A DNA stretch of 64,000 nt from Hermatobates lingyangjiaoensis (GCA_026182355.1 JAPFBL010000034.1:2364501-2428500); one strand, 5' to 3'; counted from the stretch's first letter, positions 45,571 to 57,960 are shown. Made by a program: numbers and translations. The notes: a model not told the origin generated them from the sequence alone.

Positions 45571-47849
45571 GTGTTTAATAATAGTATAGCAATATTATGA
45601 ACAATACTCTATAATGATGAATCAATGTTCTTATCTGTTATTAACCTGTTAGTCTTTCAATAATTTTAAATAAATTCCACTAAAAGTGAATATGGCAAAT
45701 GGGTCCTTGCACTGGAGAACTCATTAACAACTTAAAACTTACTGAAGCATGTGGTAGGCATAATACTATCTCTAATTTTCGATATTTCGAAAAGTGCTAA
45801 AATCATATTTTTCATTTTTTAATTGACATTGTTATTTCTTATTTGCTGTTTTTTTTATTGAAAAGTAATTAAATAAACAAAACTTGATTAAAATATCCGC
45901 TTAGGGAAAATAGTTGAGCTTATCTCTTTAGTTGCTGCTTTGAAGCTCAGCTTTGGTGAAGTCCAGAGTTTTATGTTCTAGATTTTAAATAGTAAGCTCT
46001 CAGAGACGGCCGGCCTATTATATGACCTCTCCAGGTTATTCTCCTTTATAACTCTCCTCGATTTGTTTTTTTCATATTTCGATTGATTAAGAGTAGATTG
46101 CTTTAGAAGTGTAAAATATCATATGTAAACAAGATGTACTTTACGAATGAAACCTTAGGAGAATAACGTTAAGTCGTTATTCAGGATCGAAACTTTATTG
46201 GAATCTGTAGTTTTGCATTTTTTGTCGTTGGGGTTTCTTTCCACTGAATTTGTTCCACTAGCATTCCTAATCGATGAAGAGTCAGAACAGAAGGAAATAG
46301 AATTTTACGGAGTTAGAAGGTATAATTTCTCATTTTTAAGAGGTATAAATATTCCTTGTATTCCTGAAATGCCAAGTCTTCCACTAACATCTCTTATTGT
46401 GAAATTGCTGACTGAAAGTTCCTTCAATTGTAATTCCAGATAAGATGGAACATTTCTTTGGAAAAATTGTATAAATGTTTCGAAAATATCCAATAGCATT
46501 TGGCAACCAATTCTCAAAACATTGAAAAAATTATTCTTTATGATGAGTTTTTAAACTATGAAAAAAATCGGTTAGCGTATTGATATAAACATCACTATTA
46601 TGATTATATTTTTATTAATGCATTGCAGATTGTACATATAAAACTCTGTATGTTACATATATTATATATTAGATTATTATATTAAATATATGAAAACCGT
46701 CTATTTCAATGTAATTGATTCATTAAACGAAAAACTATGTTGAATTCATGAACATTTCTTAAACTTGAATCTGTAAAATGTTGTACTGGGGTTAAAATAT
46801 TGACTAATTTAGTCTAATTAGAGTGTAAATTCCTGAAGTTTGTTCATTTTGGTTTACTAATTTGTATTTTTAGTGTCTGTACTATGAAATCCTACTTTCC
46901 CTATTGAAGATGAAGTTGTAACATGTTTCTGGAGAGTTAGTAGGTAGAGTAGAATTTGGCAATCCCTCTTCCAACCCAATATAGTTCTGCGAATTATATT
47001 GATATGTCAGAATTCTTACTGGTTTAAAATGGATTGATGAAATTTTTGAGTGTCTTGACTAGAGACTTACTGTTTCCATTATTATTTTGATTAGGGTAGA
47101 TAGGTGCGATAAGAAATGTAAAAATCGCAGATTGTTACAACAGATGCCTTTCTTGGAAATGAAGTTGCTTCTTCACTTGTATTGTCCGGATACCAAGAGG
47201 GTTCACAGATCTACTATAGGCAGTAGATAGGTGTAGACAGTACATACCCTTCTAGATTTAAAGATTCACTGTCTCCCTTCCTCATTTTATTTGGTTGGAT
47301 GAGCTTAGTGAACAAACTTCAGTGGGGTATTTCTTTCAAATCATTTATATATATGTATTTCATATCCTTCTACAATCTGCTCCAGTTTTGAAACCAGAGG
47401 CACCCTCGTCAATATTGACTTCACTATAAGTGCAAGAGAAGATAACAGTTACTTCCTGTTTGCAGTTTACTTTTTTTGGAAATACCTTTTTCTCTCAGGA
47501 GTGACCAGAACAGTAATCCATGTTATATAGTGTAATTTGTTATAAATTAGAGTCACTTGTTTTAATTAATTTGGCAAGTAAATAGTGAGGATGATATATA
47601 CTGTTTAGAAAGAAAAATGTGTTGTTGCTAGACGTATTTGGGTAGTGGTAAGAAAGGAGGAAGGAGAAAAGCTTTTTAAAAACAGATTAGAATCAACATT
47701 AAGGATTGAATAGTCTTACCAAGTTAAAGAAGTGTCCTTTCCAGAATATAGTAGATATATTTGACTGTATGCTTGGGGCATCCTGTTAGTTTATTTATCT
47801 TAAATCTAGTTACCACCATTTAATGAGTACAATATAGTAAAGACAGGTG
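45571..47849. other. AT-rich, no recognised gene
   Basis: Two antiparallel frames overlap at 46198-46517 without recognisable domains. Nothing else is identified up to the minisatellite. Confidence 0.4.
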
Positions 47850-48860
47850 AGCTTCCCTCCAGTCGGAGCCGGACTCTAGAGCGGAAGTACAAATAGTCTC
47901 CCTCCAGTCGGAGCCGGACTCTAGAGTGGAAGTACAAAAAGTCTCCCTCCAGTCGGAGCCAGAGTCTAGAGTGGAAGTACAAAAAGTCTCCTTCCAGTCG
48001 GAGCCGGACTCTAGAGTGGAAGTACAAAAAGTCTCCCTCCAGTCGGAGCCGGACCCTAGAATGGAAGTACAAAAAGTCTCTCTCCAGTCGGAGCTGGACC
48101 CTGAGTGGAAGTACAAAAAGTCTCCCTCCAGTCGGAGCCGGACCCTAGAGTGGAAGTACAAAAAGTCTCCCTCCAGTCGAAGCCGGACTCTGGAGCGGAA
48201 GTACAAAAAGTCTCCCTCCAGTCGGAGCCGGACTCTAGAGTGGAACTACAAAAAGTCTCCCTCCAGTCGGAGCCAGACCCTAGAGTGAAAGTAAAAAAAG
48301 TCTCCCTCCAGTCGGAGCCGGACTCTGGAGCGGAAGTACAAAAAGTCTCCCTCCAGTCGGAGCCGGACCCTAGAGTGGAAGTACAAAAAGTCTCCCTCCA
48401 GTCGGAGCCGGACTCTGGAGCGGAAGTACAAAAAGTCTCCCTCCAGTCGGAGCCGGACCCTAGAGTGGAAGTACAAAAAGTCTCCCTCCAGTCGGAGCCG
48501 GATTCTGGAGTGGAAGTACAGAAAGTCTCCCTCCAGTCGGAGCCGGACCCTAGAGCAGAAGTACAAAAAGTTCCCTCCAGTCGGAGCCGGACTCTGGAGC
48601 GGAAGTACAAAATGTCTCCCTCCAGTCGGAGCCGGACTCTAGAGTGGAAGTACAAAAGATCTCTATCCAGTCGGAGCAGAACTCTAGAGCGGAAATACAA
48701 TAAGTATCCCTCCAATCGCAGCCGGATTCTAGATTGGAAGTACAAAAAGTCTTCTTCCAATCGGAGCCGGACTCTACAGCGGAAGTACAAAAATTCTCCG
48801 TCCAGTCCGAGCTGGACTTTAGAGCGGAAGTACAAATAGTCTCCCTCCAGTTGCAGTCCA
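47850..48860. repeat. 45-bp minisatellite, about 22 units
   Basis: The unit is TCTCCCTCCAGTCGGAGCCG, GACTCTAGAGTGGAAGTACA, AAAAG, 45 bp, repeated with few indels. Because 45 is a multiple of three and the unit lacks stops in several frames, both strands show long frames (259 codons on minus at 48056-48835, 244 on plus at 48105-48839). Variants GACTCTGGAGCGG and GACCCTAGAGTGG alternate between about 48300 and 48480, giving a 90-bp higher-order period. Units at the right end (48650-48840) are more diverged. There is no start or exon context, so I call it non-coding. Confidence 0.95.
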
Positions 48861-49759
48861 CATAAGACTTGGTCAACATTGCTTTCCCTATGAGTAACAG
48901 CGAAGACAACACAGCTTCCGTTTGATCTTCGTCCATAGCAGAGTTAGTAATTTTTTGTAAATTAAAAAAATTCTGCTTTTAGGAGCTGTTACTTACAAAT
49001 ATGTAAATTAAAACTCAGTGTTAACATTAAATAACTATTGTTCATGAGAAAGAAAAAGAGGTGATGTATCTTCGTAGTTTATAAATCAAATATGTTTTAC
49101 AGACTAGAAAAGAGAGCAATATATATATATATTAAAAATCAACTTCTTTGTGTATTTATGCAGTTTTACAAAGTTATTATCCAGGAATAAAACGTATGAG
49201 AAAAGAGAAAAGGGACTGTTTAGATTCATTAGAAACAGAAATCCGAATATTGCTATACTATGAGTGGAAGATATAATACATATATGCATTATTTCAAATT
49301 AAAATTTAAACAGTGATTTGCAGTTAGATTTATTTTTGTAATCCAATAATGTTTTAGGTAAATGGTGAAAGCCAACCCATAAGATTAAATGTAACAAGTT
49401 AATGTTGATGATTGCAGTTAAAGGCCTAGTCTGCCTTTATTGGTGGCCTCTGCATGTCTCAACCCCTCATTCGGCTGATAGATGCTACTGCGTTAACTTG
49501 GGCTGTTAGAGGAACACGTTTAACTAACATAATGACTCTTGTCTATTTCTAACAGTAGCTATAGAAATAACTAAAGACCCTTTAATAACAATTCAATTTG
49601 AATAACTTTAAACAAAACTATACATGATTTAAAAATATTCTATTGAAAAAAAAAAACTTAATCGTAAACTTAGGCCAAATTATTTTTTTTGACATCTCAA
49701 TTAGAAAAATCTATTCAACTAGACGGCAGATGAAAATATTTCAATGTTATAACTAGAAA
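48861..49759. other. AT-rich, nothing recognised
   Basis: A GC-richer patch at 49430-49520 is unassigned. No gene or matched repeat. Confidence 0.4.
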
Positions 49760-49935
49760 CGAAAAAAACGCACTATGTCTTACACCAAAATGATTTTATC
49801 ACAAGTCGTTTCGGATATTTATCGTGCTCATCGTGAGGTTACTTCTACAATAAAAACACAAATCTAGGGTTAAAATATGTTTGGAACGCGTTGTATGACA
49901 AAATCCTTGGTGTATGGAAGACATCGTGTTTCTCT
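49760..49935 (-). repeat. PLE-end-like repeat, type J
   Basis: Motif at 49808-49835 on the minus strand: CACGATGA, GCACGATAAATATCC hairpin (GATA/TATC), GAAACGAC. The core has CGATGA where CUGAUGA is expected. Inverted words nearby (ACACCAAAATGATTTTATCA and GACAAAATCCTTGGTGTA) suggest another hairpin end. Confidence 0.45.
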
Positions 49936-51347
49936 TCCACTCTAATCATGAATGAATACCACACAATAACTACTGGCATAGCATGTGAAATCAGTGTTAA
50001 CTAACTTTTATAGAATCATTCAGCTTTTTTATTCGATCAACAGATTTAATCTTATATTATGATTTCATAAAATATTAACGCACACACTTATAATAAATTC
50101 ACAATTTTCTATAGGAAATATATAAAATGTACAAGAATCATATTTTTTCTAAATTACTTATAGAATAAGGAATGAAAATGTTTTCTTTTTTACCAACTTT
50201 GATACCAAATGTTTCACCTAGAGAAAATAAGTATAGAGTGACTCTGAAAATTTTAACCAACTTTAAAATTCTGCAGCCAAATCTCTTGATTTATCCATTA
50301 AACATTTACTGTTTTTGATTATGGGTTTGCATCTTCATTTTAATTTATTTTTACTAAATTAGTAAATTTAGCAGGGATATTTATTACATACCATCTGTGA
50401 TATTTGTTCCTACATTATCATTTCATTGAGCGATTTCTCTATTGGCTGGATTAATTAACTGTTAATTAATTAACGGCATCCACCATATTGCAACTTTTAT
50501 TTCAATATTTTCAATACTTTATTAAAACATTTTTGGCTAACTCAAAAATAGGACATATTGGAAATTCATCAATAATTTGCTTATTTTATTAGCTTTGACT
50601 GTATGATTAAAGCTGCCAAACACCAGGTAAAGTTCATCGGGAGGAATCAGTTGAAGATTTGATATTTAATTTGTTGTTGAGTCAAATGGTTGTGCTCGAA
50701 GCACAGCAGGAGGTCATTGAGAGGGTATATTTGTATCGGAAGGTGCTCTGGCAGTGGGTCATACGTCTGGAACAATATTGGACGTGTGCCAGTCTATTAT
50801 TTCAACTGTACAGGAAGCCGGGTCCCCCCGGGCAGCCCCAATGCCCTAATTAGGGCGTTCATTGCCCTGCCCCGATTTACAGCCTCCACTCTAGTCACTT
50901 CCATATCAGCCCAATTAACTTTTATTTCTCACTTATTTTTTTATTTTTCTCTTTTTATCTCTAAACTTTTGTGCTTAATCAGTATATTGTATTAGTGTAT
51001 GTTATACTGTTTCAAACAATTACCTGCAATAAGATAATTTGAACAATATTATCAACAAAGTATATCCTTTTACTTGGTTTGTCTATTAATAAGAGTGAAA
51101 TAATATTACCGCCTATTTTATTTTTATCTACTTCCATAATGAAATATAGAGAAATAGAAATATTCCAGTCAGGTCAAACTTACTAAATTGATTTAGTTAA
51201 ACATTCGTCCATATTATTTTGACTAAAATCACTGTGATCCTGGTATTTAAGTTCACATTTCAGTTTCAACTGAAATAAATGTTTTTAAATTCCCAAAGTA
51301 CAATTAAATAATGTTTTGTTAATTGAACTCTTATGTCTGTTTATGCT
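49936..51347. other. AT-rich, with a GC-rich patch at 50590-50910
   Basis: The patch contains GGTCCCCCCGGGCAGCCCC, GCCCTAATTAGGGC and CCCTGCCCCGATTTACAG. It could be the 3' region of a retroelement but is not assigned; the 101-codon frame at 50690-50995 has no recognisable domain. The rest is AT-rich. Confidence 0.35.
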
Positions 51348-51473
<126 letters not shown>

Positions 51474-51570
51474 AGCAGGATATCTAAAAAACGACAGCAG
51501 TTGAAATCAACAAATTGATGTTCCTGCTATCTTTGAGACTTCAGAACAGTATCATATATTAATTGCTTTT

Positions 51571-51597
51571 GGCGGTGGGGGGGTGGGGGGAGGGGAG
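51571..51597 (+). repeat. G-rich tract
   Basis: Runs of seven, six and four G separated by single bases; the plus strand could form a G-quadruplex-like structure. Confidence 0.6.
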
Positions 51598-52374
51598 AAT
51601 TTTTATATTCCAAAAAGATCCAAGTTTTTGAGTAGGTTAAACAGTTTTCCACTTTATTTTGATTTAAATCACTGTGATACTGGTATTTAAGTTCACTTTT
51701 TTTTTTTTGTAAGTACTATGCACTTGGAATTGTCCTTCAGGGTAGAAAACCCGAAAAATTATTCTTTAAAGATGATTATCGAACGTTTGAAAAAATTTGT
51801 TGTATTGGTAGGGATGATAAAGAAATGATAATAAAATATACCTATTAATATTAAATAAATAAAGTGACAGAGAACGGGAAAAATATTTTTAAATTGTCAT
51901 GAACATTTTTTCGGGGAAAAGCCAGGTACCAAAACCATGAAGAGCGTTACTGTTATAGGAGTATCACTATCCTAATGATTCCATTACCGTTTATAAGTAG
52001 TTAAATGATTATCGTGAGGTATCATACACACAATTGTTCTTTAAATTATGATAAACTGCTGGTTGTTTTATCCAGGGAAACTGCAGGGACAATTTCAAAT
52101 TGATAAAAGAGAACAATTACTCACAAAGACATCTCTACCGAGAAGGAGCGATTAACACTGATATCTCAACTGCTATCTCGTTTTCAACCTTTGAGTTACT
52201 CAGACCATGTTTAAATGTACCATCAGTGGTTATTCAAATAATTTTGTTTAATTTCCTTATTTAGAACAATATTAACAGTAGTTACTATCAGTAGTTATAA
52301 GTAATTTTTTACTTATTTTTCCCAAACTTATTTAATTTTCCTCACTCTTATTCCAAATACTTATCCCAATTTGA
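51598..52374. other. AT-rich, nothing recognised
   Basis: The phrase ATCACTGTGATACTGGTATT near 51670 repeats one at about 51225, both followed by TAAGTTCAC, so a short local duplication is present. No gene. Confidence 0.45.
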
Positions 52375-52440
52375 TACTGTGATTTGATCATTGATTGTTA
52401 TTTCACGTTTTTATTTGAAAAATTATTATGTATATATATA
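52375..52440 (+). repeat. Type D PLE tail fragment
   Basis: ATACTGTGATTTGATCATTG and TTGTTATTTCACGTTTTTAT are the distal part of type D, followed by a short TA tract. The motif half is missing. Confidence 0.6.
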
Positions 52441-52499
52441 AAGTTAATTATACGATCTAACTGGCCTGCTAACACAATAATAAAAACAGAAGAACATAA

Positions 52500-52686
52500 A
52501 CATAGTCATACAAGACACACTGTTGGTCTCCAACCTTCTCTTTGCAAGTGTTTTTAGTGTCTCTATCACTACTCTCCAGATGAAAATTCAACCAAAAATT
52601 AGAGACTGTCAGTGTGTTGTCCCTTTACTCTTTACAATAGTTTACAGCGAAAAGTTTGTTGTCCTTTGTGGATCGTTTCTCTGTTG

Positions 52687-52738
<52 letters not shown>
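52500..52738 (+). repeat. Type E PLE-end-like repeat plus (TA)n
   Basis: Diverged type E copy: GGTCTCCAACCTTCTC, CTCTCCAGATGAAAATTCAACC, AAAAATTAGAGACTGTCAG, GTGGATCGTTTCTCTGTTGA and then (TA)n at 52690-52738. The CUGANGA box is lost (CCAGATGA). Confidence 0.65.
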
Positions 52739-52739
<1 letters not shown>

Positions 52740-52795
52740 TTAGTAGATGCTTAGTTTGAAAGTCGTTAATGCCGAAGCTGCGGTACATTTTAACA

Positions 52796-52984
52796 ATATA
52801 TATATATATATATATATACGTTTCACGGTGAATCACAAACACAGAACTAAGGAACAAACACACTTACTGTCTCTAATTTTCGGTTGAACCATCAACCGTT
52901 GATGACGGTTCAACCAAAAATTAGAGACAGTAAGTGTGTTTGTTCCTTAATTCTGTGTTTGTGATTCATCGTGAAACGTTTGTT
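52796..52984. repeat. Palindromic type E end
   Basis: After a TA tract (52796-52818), arms of about 80 bp mirror each other around 52898: ACGTTTCACGGTGAATCACA with TGTGATTCATCGTGAAACGT, and CTTACTGTCTCTAATTTTCG with its complement-like AAAAATTAGAGACAGTAAG. The right arm reads TTGATGACGGTTCAACC then AAAA; the left arm keeps GAAAA. Another TA tract lies at 53014-53026. Confidence 0.75.
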
Positions 52985-53013
52985 GTCCTTTTGATCGTTT
53001 TCCTGTTTACAAT

Positions 53014-53392
53014 ATATATATATATAAACATTTCACATAAACACGTGAAATAACAATCAATGATCGAACCGCAACATGAAATGGGAAACAAAGTCTAAGA
53101 TATTTCAACCGATACAAGTAGTCCTCGTCAGAGGCAAAAACCCGACTCAAACCCTAGATGCTAAAACATCTGGTGAGGGGTTGAGAAGGGCGGGAGGGAA
53201 GAGTGGTATTTTAGAAGGGTGTAAAGTGCAAGAAAGGACAAATGTCCAGAGAAGGATGTTTGGGGAAACAAAGAAGCACAGTAAGGAAGAGTAAAAAACT
53301 ATCGGCCAGCTGTCAACTCTCTTAGAAGAGGCAGGCTATTGCCCTCGTGACGAAAGTATCAAACTTGAAGAGTCCGTTCCTAATGTGTATAA
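53014..53392 (-). repeat. PLE-end-like repeat, type D, longest minus copy
   Basis: Opposite-strand counterpart of 5846-6160 over nearly its full length, from the TA tract (53014-53026) and ATTTCACATAAACACGTGAA through the motif to CTTGAAGAGTCCG. The plus-strand 72-codon frame at 53076-53294 is antisense to it. Two copies this far apart with matching ends define type D as a mobile repeat of about 320-380 bp. Confidence 0.75.
53103..53131 (-). ncRNA. Hammerhead-like motif, type D
   Basis: Minus strand: CTGACGA (exact CUGANGA), GGACTACTTGTATCGGTT hairpin region, GAAAT. Stem II is weaker than in the copies at 57661 and 59550. Confidence 0.55.
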
Positions 53393-54287
53393 TATTTGAT
53401 CAATTACATTTAATTAGAGAGAATTTGATAATATTTCTTAACAATATCGATTTTTCATAGGAAATAAATTTATCTCCTCTCAATAAAATTGATTATTTGC
53501 ATTATTTATATGCAAGAATAATGCACTACTTTCTTCCTGTCTACTTATGGGAAAATTTATTTGTTCTTATTGGAAAAAGAAAGTAACCATCACAAACTGA
53601 GAATTTTAGAAGCTATATTAATTTAAAAACTGAAATCAGTCTTATATATTCATTTTGAAAATAGAAGCAACATTTTAATGCTCACTAATTCACCTGAACG
53701 ACATCCAGAAACCCTTACAGGTAGTACTTGGACCGCAGGGCCACTCACCCTAGAGAATTAACAACAAGCTCAACTCAAACTTGAAAAAAAACAACCACCA
53801 CTGTCTTCACTCTCTATAATATACCAGAAGATTTTCCCAAAAATTCTTCACGTGGCAAACTTTTATTTCTGTTTCTGTTTATTTTTTATATTTATTTATT
53901 TAATAGCAAAATGTTTACATTTGTTGCAAATTATCAAATGCAACATTATCAAATTCATTTTGAGTTCCAACATATATCTGTTATGGGGATGTCATCCTTG
54001 TAAATCAGTATCTGATCCAAGGCGAATTAGACAGGCTTACTGCACTTTGCTTTCAAAAGATCACCCATACCCATCAAAGTTTACCTCTGTAGTGTCATAA
54101 TTCTTTTCAACCAAGAAATAAAATCACTATCCATTTATTTTTGAGTTCACTATTTATTCATTCAACATAAAGCAGTTGAGTAATATAATATGCATATTCA
54201 GTAAATCAAAACTTGAATGTTCATCAGTATTTTTATTATCAAATTACATTTTATCTTCTGCTCAATAAACATTCATGGAAAATAAAA
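53393..54287. other. AT-rich, nothing recognised
   Basis: An 82-codon plus frame at 53852-54100 has no recognised domain. Confidence 0.4.
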
Positions 54288-54301
54288 TAACTAAACATGC
54301 A

Positions 54302-54626
54302 ATGGGGCCAGGCTAGCTCAGTGGTTACGTGCTCACCTCTGAACTGATAGGACCGGGGTTCGATCCTCACCTGGCCCTCGATTTATTCACGCGGGAGGTG
54401 AATAAATCTGAGCGCGTCGTCTCTCAGAGAAGGACGTTAAACCGTCGGTCCCGAGCCTGTATGATGTCAGGTACTCGTTAAAGATCCCTACTCTAAATAC
54501 ATTTGAGTTAGGCAAAATTTAGTACTCCCATTGTAGAATCAATCTTCATTGTGTGGTGTGGTATCACAAAGGGCCAATGCTCGGCCTACGTGTGTTCCCT
54601 TGTGGAACTGCCACTGCAACCTAACC
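54302..54626 (+). mobile_element. tRNA-derived SINE, intact with 14-bp target duplication
   Basis: Head GGGGCCAGGC, A box TAGCTCAGTGG, B box GGTTCGATCC, complete body, tail CTGCAACCTAACC. The perfect repeat TAACTAAACATGCA at 54288-54301 and 54627-54640 flanks it. A 5-bp GTGGT duplication near 54555 is private to this copy. With the copy at 11746 it is the best-preserved member. Confidence 0.93.
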
Positions 54627-54902
54627 TAACTAAACATGCATACGAGAGAGCGTATAGGAGTTAAGCAAATAATGCATTTGCCTTTATGTTAGTCCGTGTG
54701 CGTGTTTTACTTTGCTCACATGTAAAAACTCTACCATATGGGAGTATATTAATTCCTAAGTAAATAAAAAATAAATAAACTTGATTAAAGTTTTAAAACA
54801 TGACATATATTAGTTGCTTCACGAAAATATATATTTTACATAAATAGATATGTAATTATGAATTTTAAGAAAAACATACTACAGTATTTTAGACATTTTA
54901 AG

Positions 54903-55165
54903 GGCTAGGCTGCAGTGGAAATACAACAAGGGAACACATAGGCCAAACTTTGGCTTTTTGTGACACTACACAAAGGATATTGATTTGGAGTAGGTACCTT
55001 TAACGAGTATCTGTACCTGACATTGTACAGGCTCTGGAACAACTGCTTAACGTCAACTTTGAGGGTCGACCTGCTCATATTTATTCACGTCCTGCCCACA
55101 GTGGATATTGAACCACGGATCCACCAAACCAGAATTGAGGTCGTTTTTACTGCCTAACCTAGTTC
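54903..55165 (-). mobile_element. tRNA-derived SINE, old
   Basis: Minus copy starting GGGCTAGGCTGCAGTGGAAA (decayed CCTAA tail), with the body block TTTAACGAGTATCTG and the decayed B box TGAACCACGGATCC. The head is largely unrecognisable. Confidence 0.7.
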
Positions 55166-56434
55166 ACTATATAATATATACTTTTCATATTCTGATTATT
55201 AAGTAGAATAAACATTGTTCTGCCACATTATTGACAATGTTAACAGTATTTTACGGTTCCTTAAGTAAGTATTTCTTTGGTTGAGACCAGTCTTTTACAT
55301 AAAGGACTCATTCCCTGATGATGAATGTCTTGCTCAGAATAGGTGCTCTGTCTATTCAAATTAGGTGATAAAATGATTGAAAATTATATCCTGTGCAGTG
55401 AAAAATGATTGCATTCATTATTTAAAATCAGTACTGGCCTTTTTAAACCTCCCATAATCTTTACAGAACTGAGTCATTCTTGGGTTGTGGAAGGCAGTTT
55501 TGTTCAAATCAATATTTTAGTGTTGGGAAATAGCCTTATGTTATTTGTTCTTGAATGGTGTTCTAGAATTTTATTTTCCATACTATGTAGTTTCTCTTTT
55601 TTACTCAGAGCGACAAATGCATATAGGGATACAAACCATAGTCTATATCACTCTTTTCAACTTGGAAGTTTAGGTCAGCTTTTTCATTTCATTTGATACC
55701 AAAGAGCCCCTTCAACCATGATGATAATACTCCCTTTTTACTGTTCAGATATTTCAATGCAAGCCAATTTTTATCATTGGCAATAATAAAATTAAACTGA
55801 GCTTAAAGTGTACTGACCAATATCTGACCAATACCATCACGATTTATAAAATTTTCTTTATATTTCAGATCAGTCCGATTGGTGGGTATTTCACTAGTTC
55901 TTCTATATCGGTTATTCCTTTGTTCGTCTATTAATATTATTTTCAATTCTTTTCCCAGAATACATTTACAAAGGCATTTCAAGCATAAAGCCCTTACTGT
56001 TAAAAAAAAAGTACTTCAAAAGTACTCATCATTATCTTTTATATTAATAATAAGATGTTAAGAAGTTAAATTTCTTAATTAAAAGATTGAAGAAATGAGT
56101 GATGATTTTTAATAATTTTGGCAACAGAGTATCTTCAAGAGAAATGAACTAAACAAAGGGATACAACAGCGAAGTATTTCACTACTAAACATTTTTATGA
56201 TTTTGTCACTGTTTTGAGGTTTTCTTTCGTATAAATAGACCATCTTATCTTCTCGAATATCAAAGGTATGGTTGTTTTGAAATCTTAAGGTTGTTGTATA
56301 ATGTGTTTGAAAGTTTGCAAACATAATCACAATGTTTTGTTAGCTTGTAGTATATATTCCTGTACAAATGTTTGTAAACTAATCTTCCTTCATGTTTAAC
56401 TCATTAGGTGAGCTATTCGTAATTATATAGCCTC
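55166..56434. other. AT-rich, no recognised gene
   Basis: Frames at 55409-55696, 55879-56061 and 56109-56330 lack recognisable domains. No repeats are matched inside the window. Confidence 0.4.
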
Positions 56435-56830
56435 TACTCATACTGGGGTAAATGCATAGTACAAAGCCTCTACAAAAAATTTTTTGTGTGGAGAATTGTA
56501 TTATTTTCATGTATATTGAAGAATAGCATCATGTTTTGTTGTTCATCTTATTCTAATTTTAATAAAGAGAGTGTTAAGAAGAATTTTTTTTATCTAGATT
56601 TTTGTTATGCACATATTTAAAAAATATTTATTAAGAATTACTCAGCTGAAATGAAAATTTTAAATCAATTTTATTTTATTTGAAAAACCGTTAAGCGCAG
56701 AGATAGGCCTTTACCTATCACATTCACTATAATATCAGAGATGAGATTTATAACAAAAGAGGTATGTAAAAATGTCCATTTCTATGCTAATTTATTTAAA
56801 AGCGTTTCCGTAACAGTTGATTGTTTTTGG
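56435..56830. repeat. Diverged local duplication, unit 1
   Basis: CTACTCATACTGGGGTAAAT, then GTACAAAGCCTCTACA, later TTTTGTTATGCACATAT, TTTTAAATCAATTTTATTTT and GTCCATTTCTATGCTAATTT recur in the same order at 57495-57960. The two are diverged, so the duplication is old. Confidence 0.6.
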
Positions 56831-57054
56831 TTACAGAATTACATGTCACCTCCTTTGGAAAATTTATAAATAAACTAAACAACCCTTTGAAAGTTTAACT
56901 TCAACCTTGAAAACTAATCAATAACGGGTAAGCAATTTTTTTATTCCACAGTATACCTTCATCTTTTTACAAATTGTATATAGATGCACTGATACATAAA
57001 GAACGCTAGCCATACATAATGATAATCCACCCAAGCTATAAGCATTTGAGTTTG

Positions 57055-57092
<38 letters not shown>

Positions 57093-57440
57093 CAATATAG
57101 AAAAAGAAACATAGAGAGATCAAAAGAACACACTTACAGTCTCGAATTTTTGGTTTGAACCGTCTTCAGGAGAGATAAGAGAGGGAAACCAAGCGCACTG
57201 GTTCAGAGACGGTTGGAGACCCAAGGTGAGGGTTTCCAACCGTCTCTGAACCAGTGCGCTTGGTTTTCCTCTCTTATCTCTCCTGAAGACAGTTCAAACC
57301 GAAAATTAGAGACTATAAGGTGTTCTTTGGATTTTTTTTGATTTGATTTCTCTATGTTTCTTTTTCTATATTGAACTATATTTGTCCGTTATGGATCGTA
57401 TTTCCAACGAAAAAGTGCATATATATATATATATATATAC
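57055..57440. repeat. Palindromic type E end, best preserved
   Basis: A (TA)n tract at 57055-57089, then arms of about 130 bp around 57226, then (TA)n at 57417-57439. The left arm runs TAGTTCAATATAGAAAAAG ... GACCGTCTTCAGGAGAGATA ... CCAACCTCC-like; the right arm mirrors it. The type E unit beyond the palindrome (GTCCGTTATGGATCG) continues to the second TA tract. Hammerhead-like cores lie in both arms. Confidence 0.85.
57283..57304 (+). ncRNA. Hammerhead-like motif, type E
   Basis: CTGAAGA at 57283-57289, C, stem with AGTT facing AACC-like bases, GAAA at 57301-57304, then ATTAGAGAC. The mirrored minus motif near 57148-57172 has CTGAAGA, GGTT/AACC and AAAA. Confidence 0.5.
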
Positions 57441-57494
57441 TAGTAATGAGTTACGTTTGTCTCATTAGTAGTACAATCCGTGATAGTGTGTTGT

Positions 57495-57960
57495 TTACTC
57501 ATGCTGGGGTTAATGATGATACAAAGTCTTTACACAAAAGAAATATTTTTTTTTTTTTTGATTTTGGTTATGTGCATATGTAAATATATTTCTCAAAAAC
57601 ACGCGAAATAGCCATCAATGATCAAACCACAATATGAAATGGGAAAAAAAGACTAAGATCTTCAACCGTAACAAGCGGTCTTCGTCAGAGTCAATAACCC
57701 CAACTCATCTGAAAGATCAGTTTGGAAGAACTTAATCTTGTTTTCCCATTTCATATTGTGGTTTGATCATTCATATCAATAGATTTATTAATTATTATGC
57801 AGTTGAAATTAAAATTTTTAAATCAATTTTTTTTTATTTGAAAAATTGTTCATAGGATAAAGTGCACAGTCTTTAGCCTCTGTCTGGTGCTTAACATCAG
57901 AAATGGGCATTTACAACTCAACATTTACGTAAAAAATGTTCATTTCCTATACTAATTTAT
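57495..57960. repeat. Diverged local duplication, unit 2, interrupted
   Basis: Second copy of 56435-56830, split by a type D insertion at about 57585-57775: the left part is TTTACTCATGCTGGGGTTAA to ATGTGCATATGTAAATAT, and the right part resumes with TATTAATTATTATGCAGTTG and TTTTTAAATCAATTTTTTTT. Confidence 0.6.
57585..57775 (-). repeat. Type D PLE end, nested
   Basis: Minus copy: ACGCGAAATAGCCATCAATG, ATCAAACCACAATATGAAAT, then the motif at 57661-57688 (CTGACGA, A, GACCG/CGGTT stem with loop CTTGTTA, then GAAG, one A short of GAAAG). The right part, TCTTGTTTTCCCATTTCATA and TTGTGGTTTGATCATTCATA, is the plus orientation of the same end, so the copy is a partial hairpin. Confidence 0.7.

Noticed and set aside
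48056..48839. Long antiparallel frames of 259 and 244 codons
   Set aside because: They arise because the minisatellite unit is 45 bp and free of stops in several frames; there is no promoter, exon or domain context.
53076..53294. 72-codon plus-strand frame rich in Lys and Gly
   Set aside because: It is antisense to the type D PLE end.
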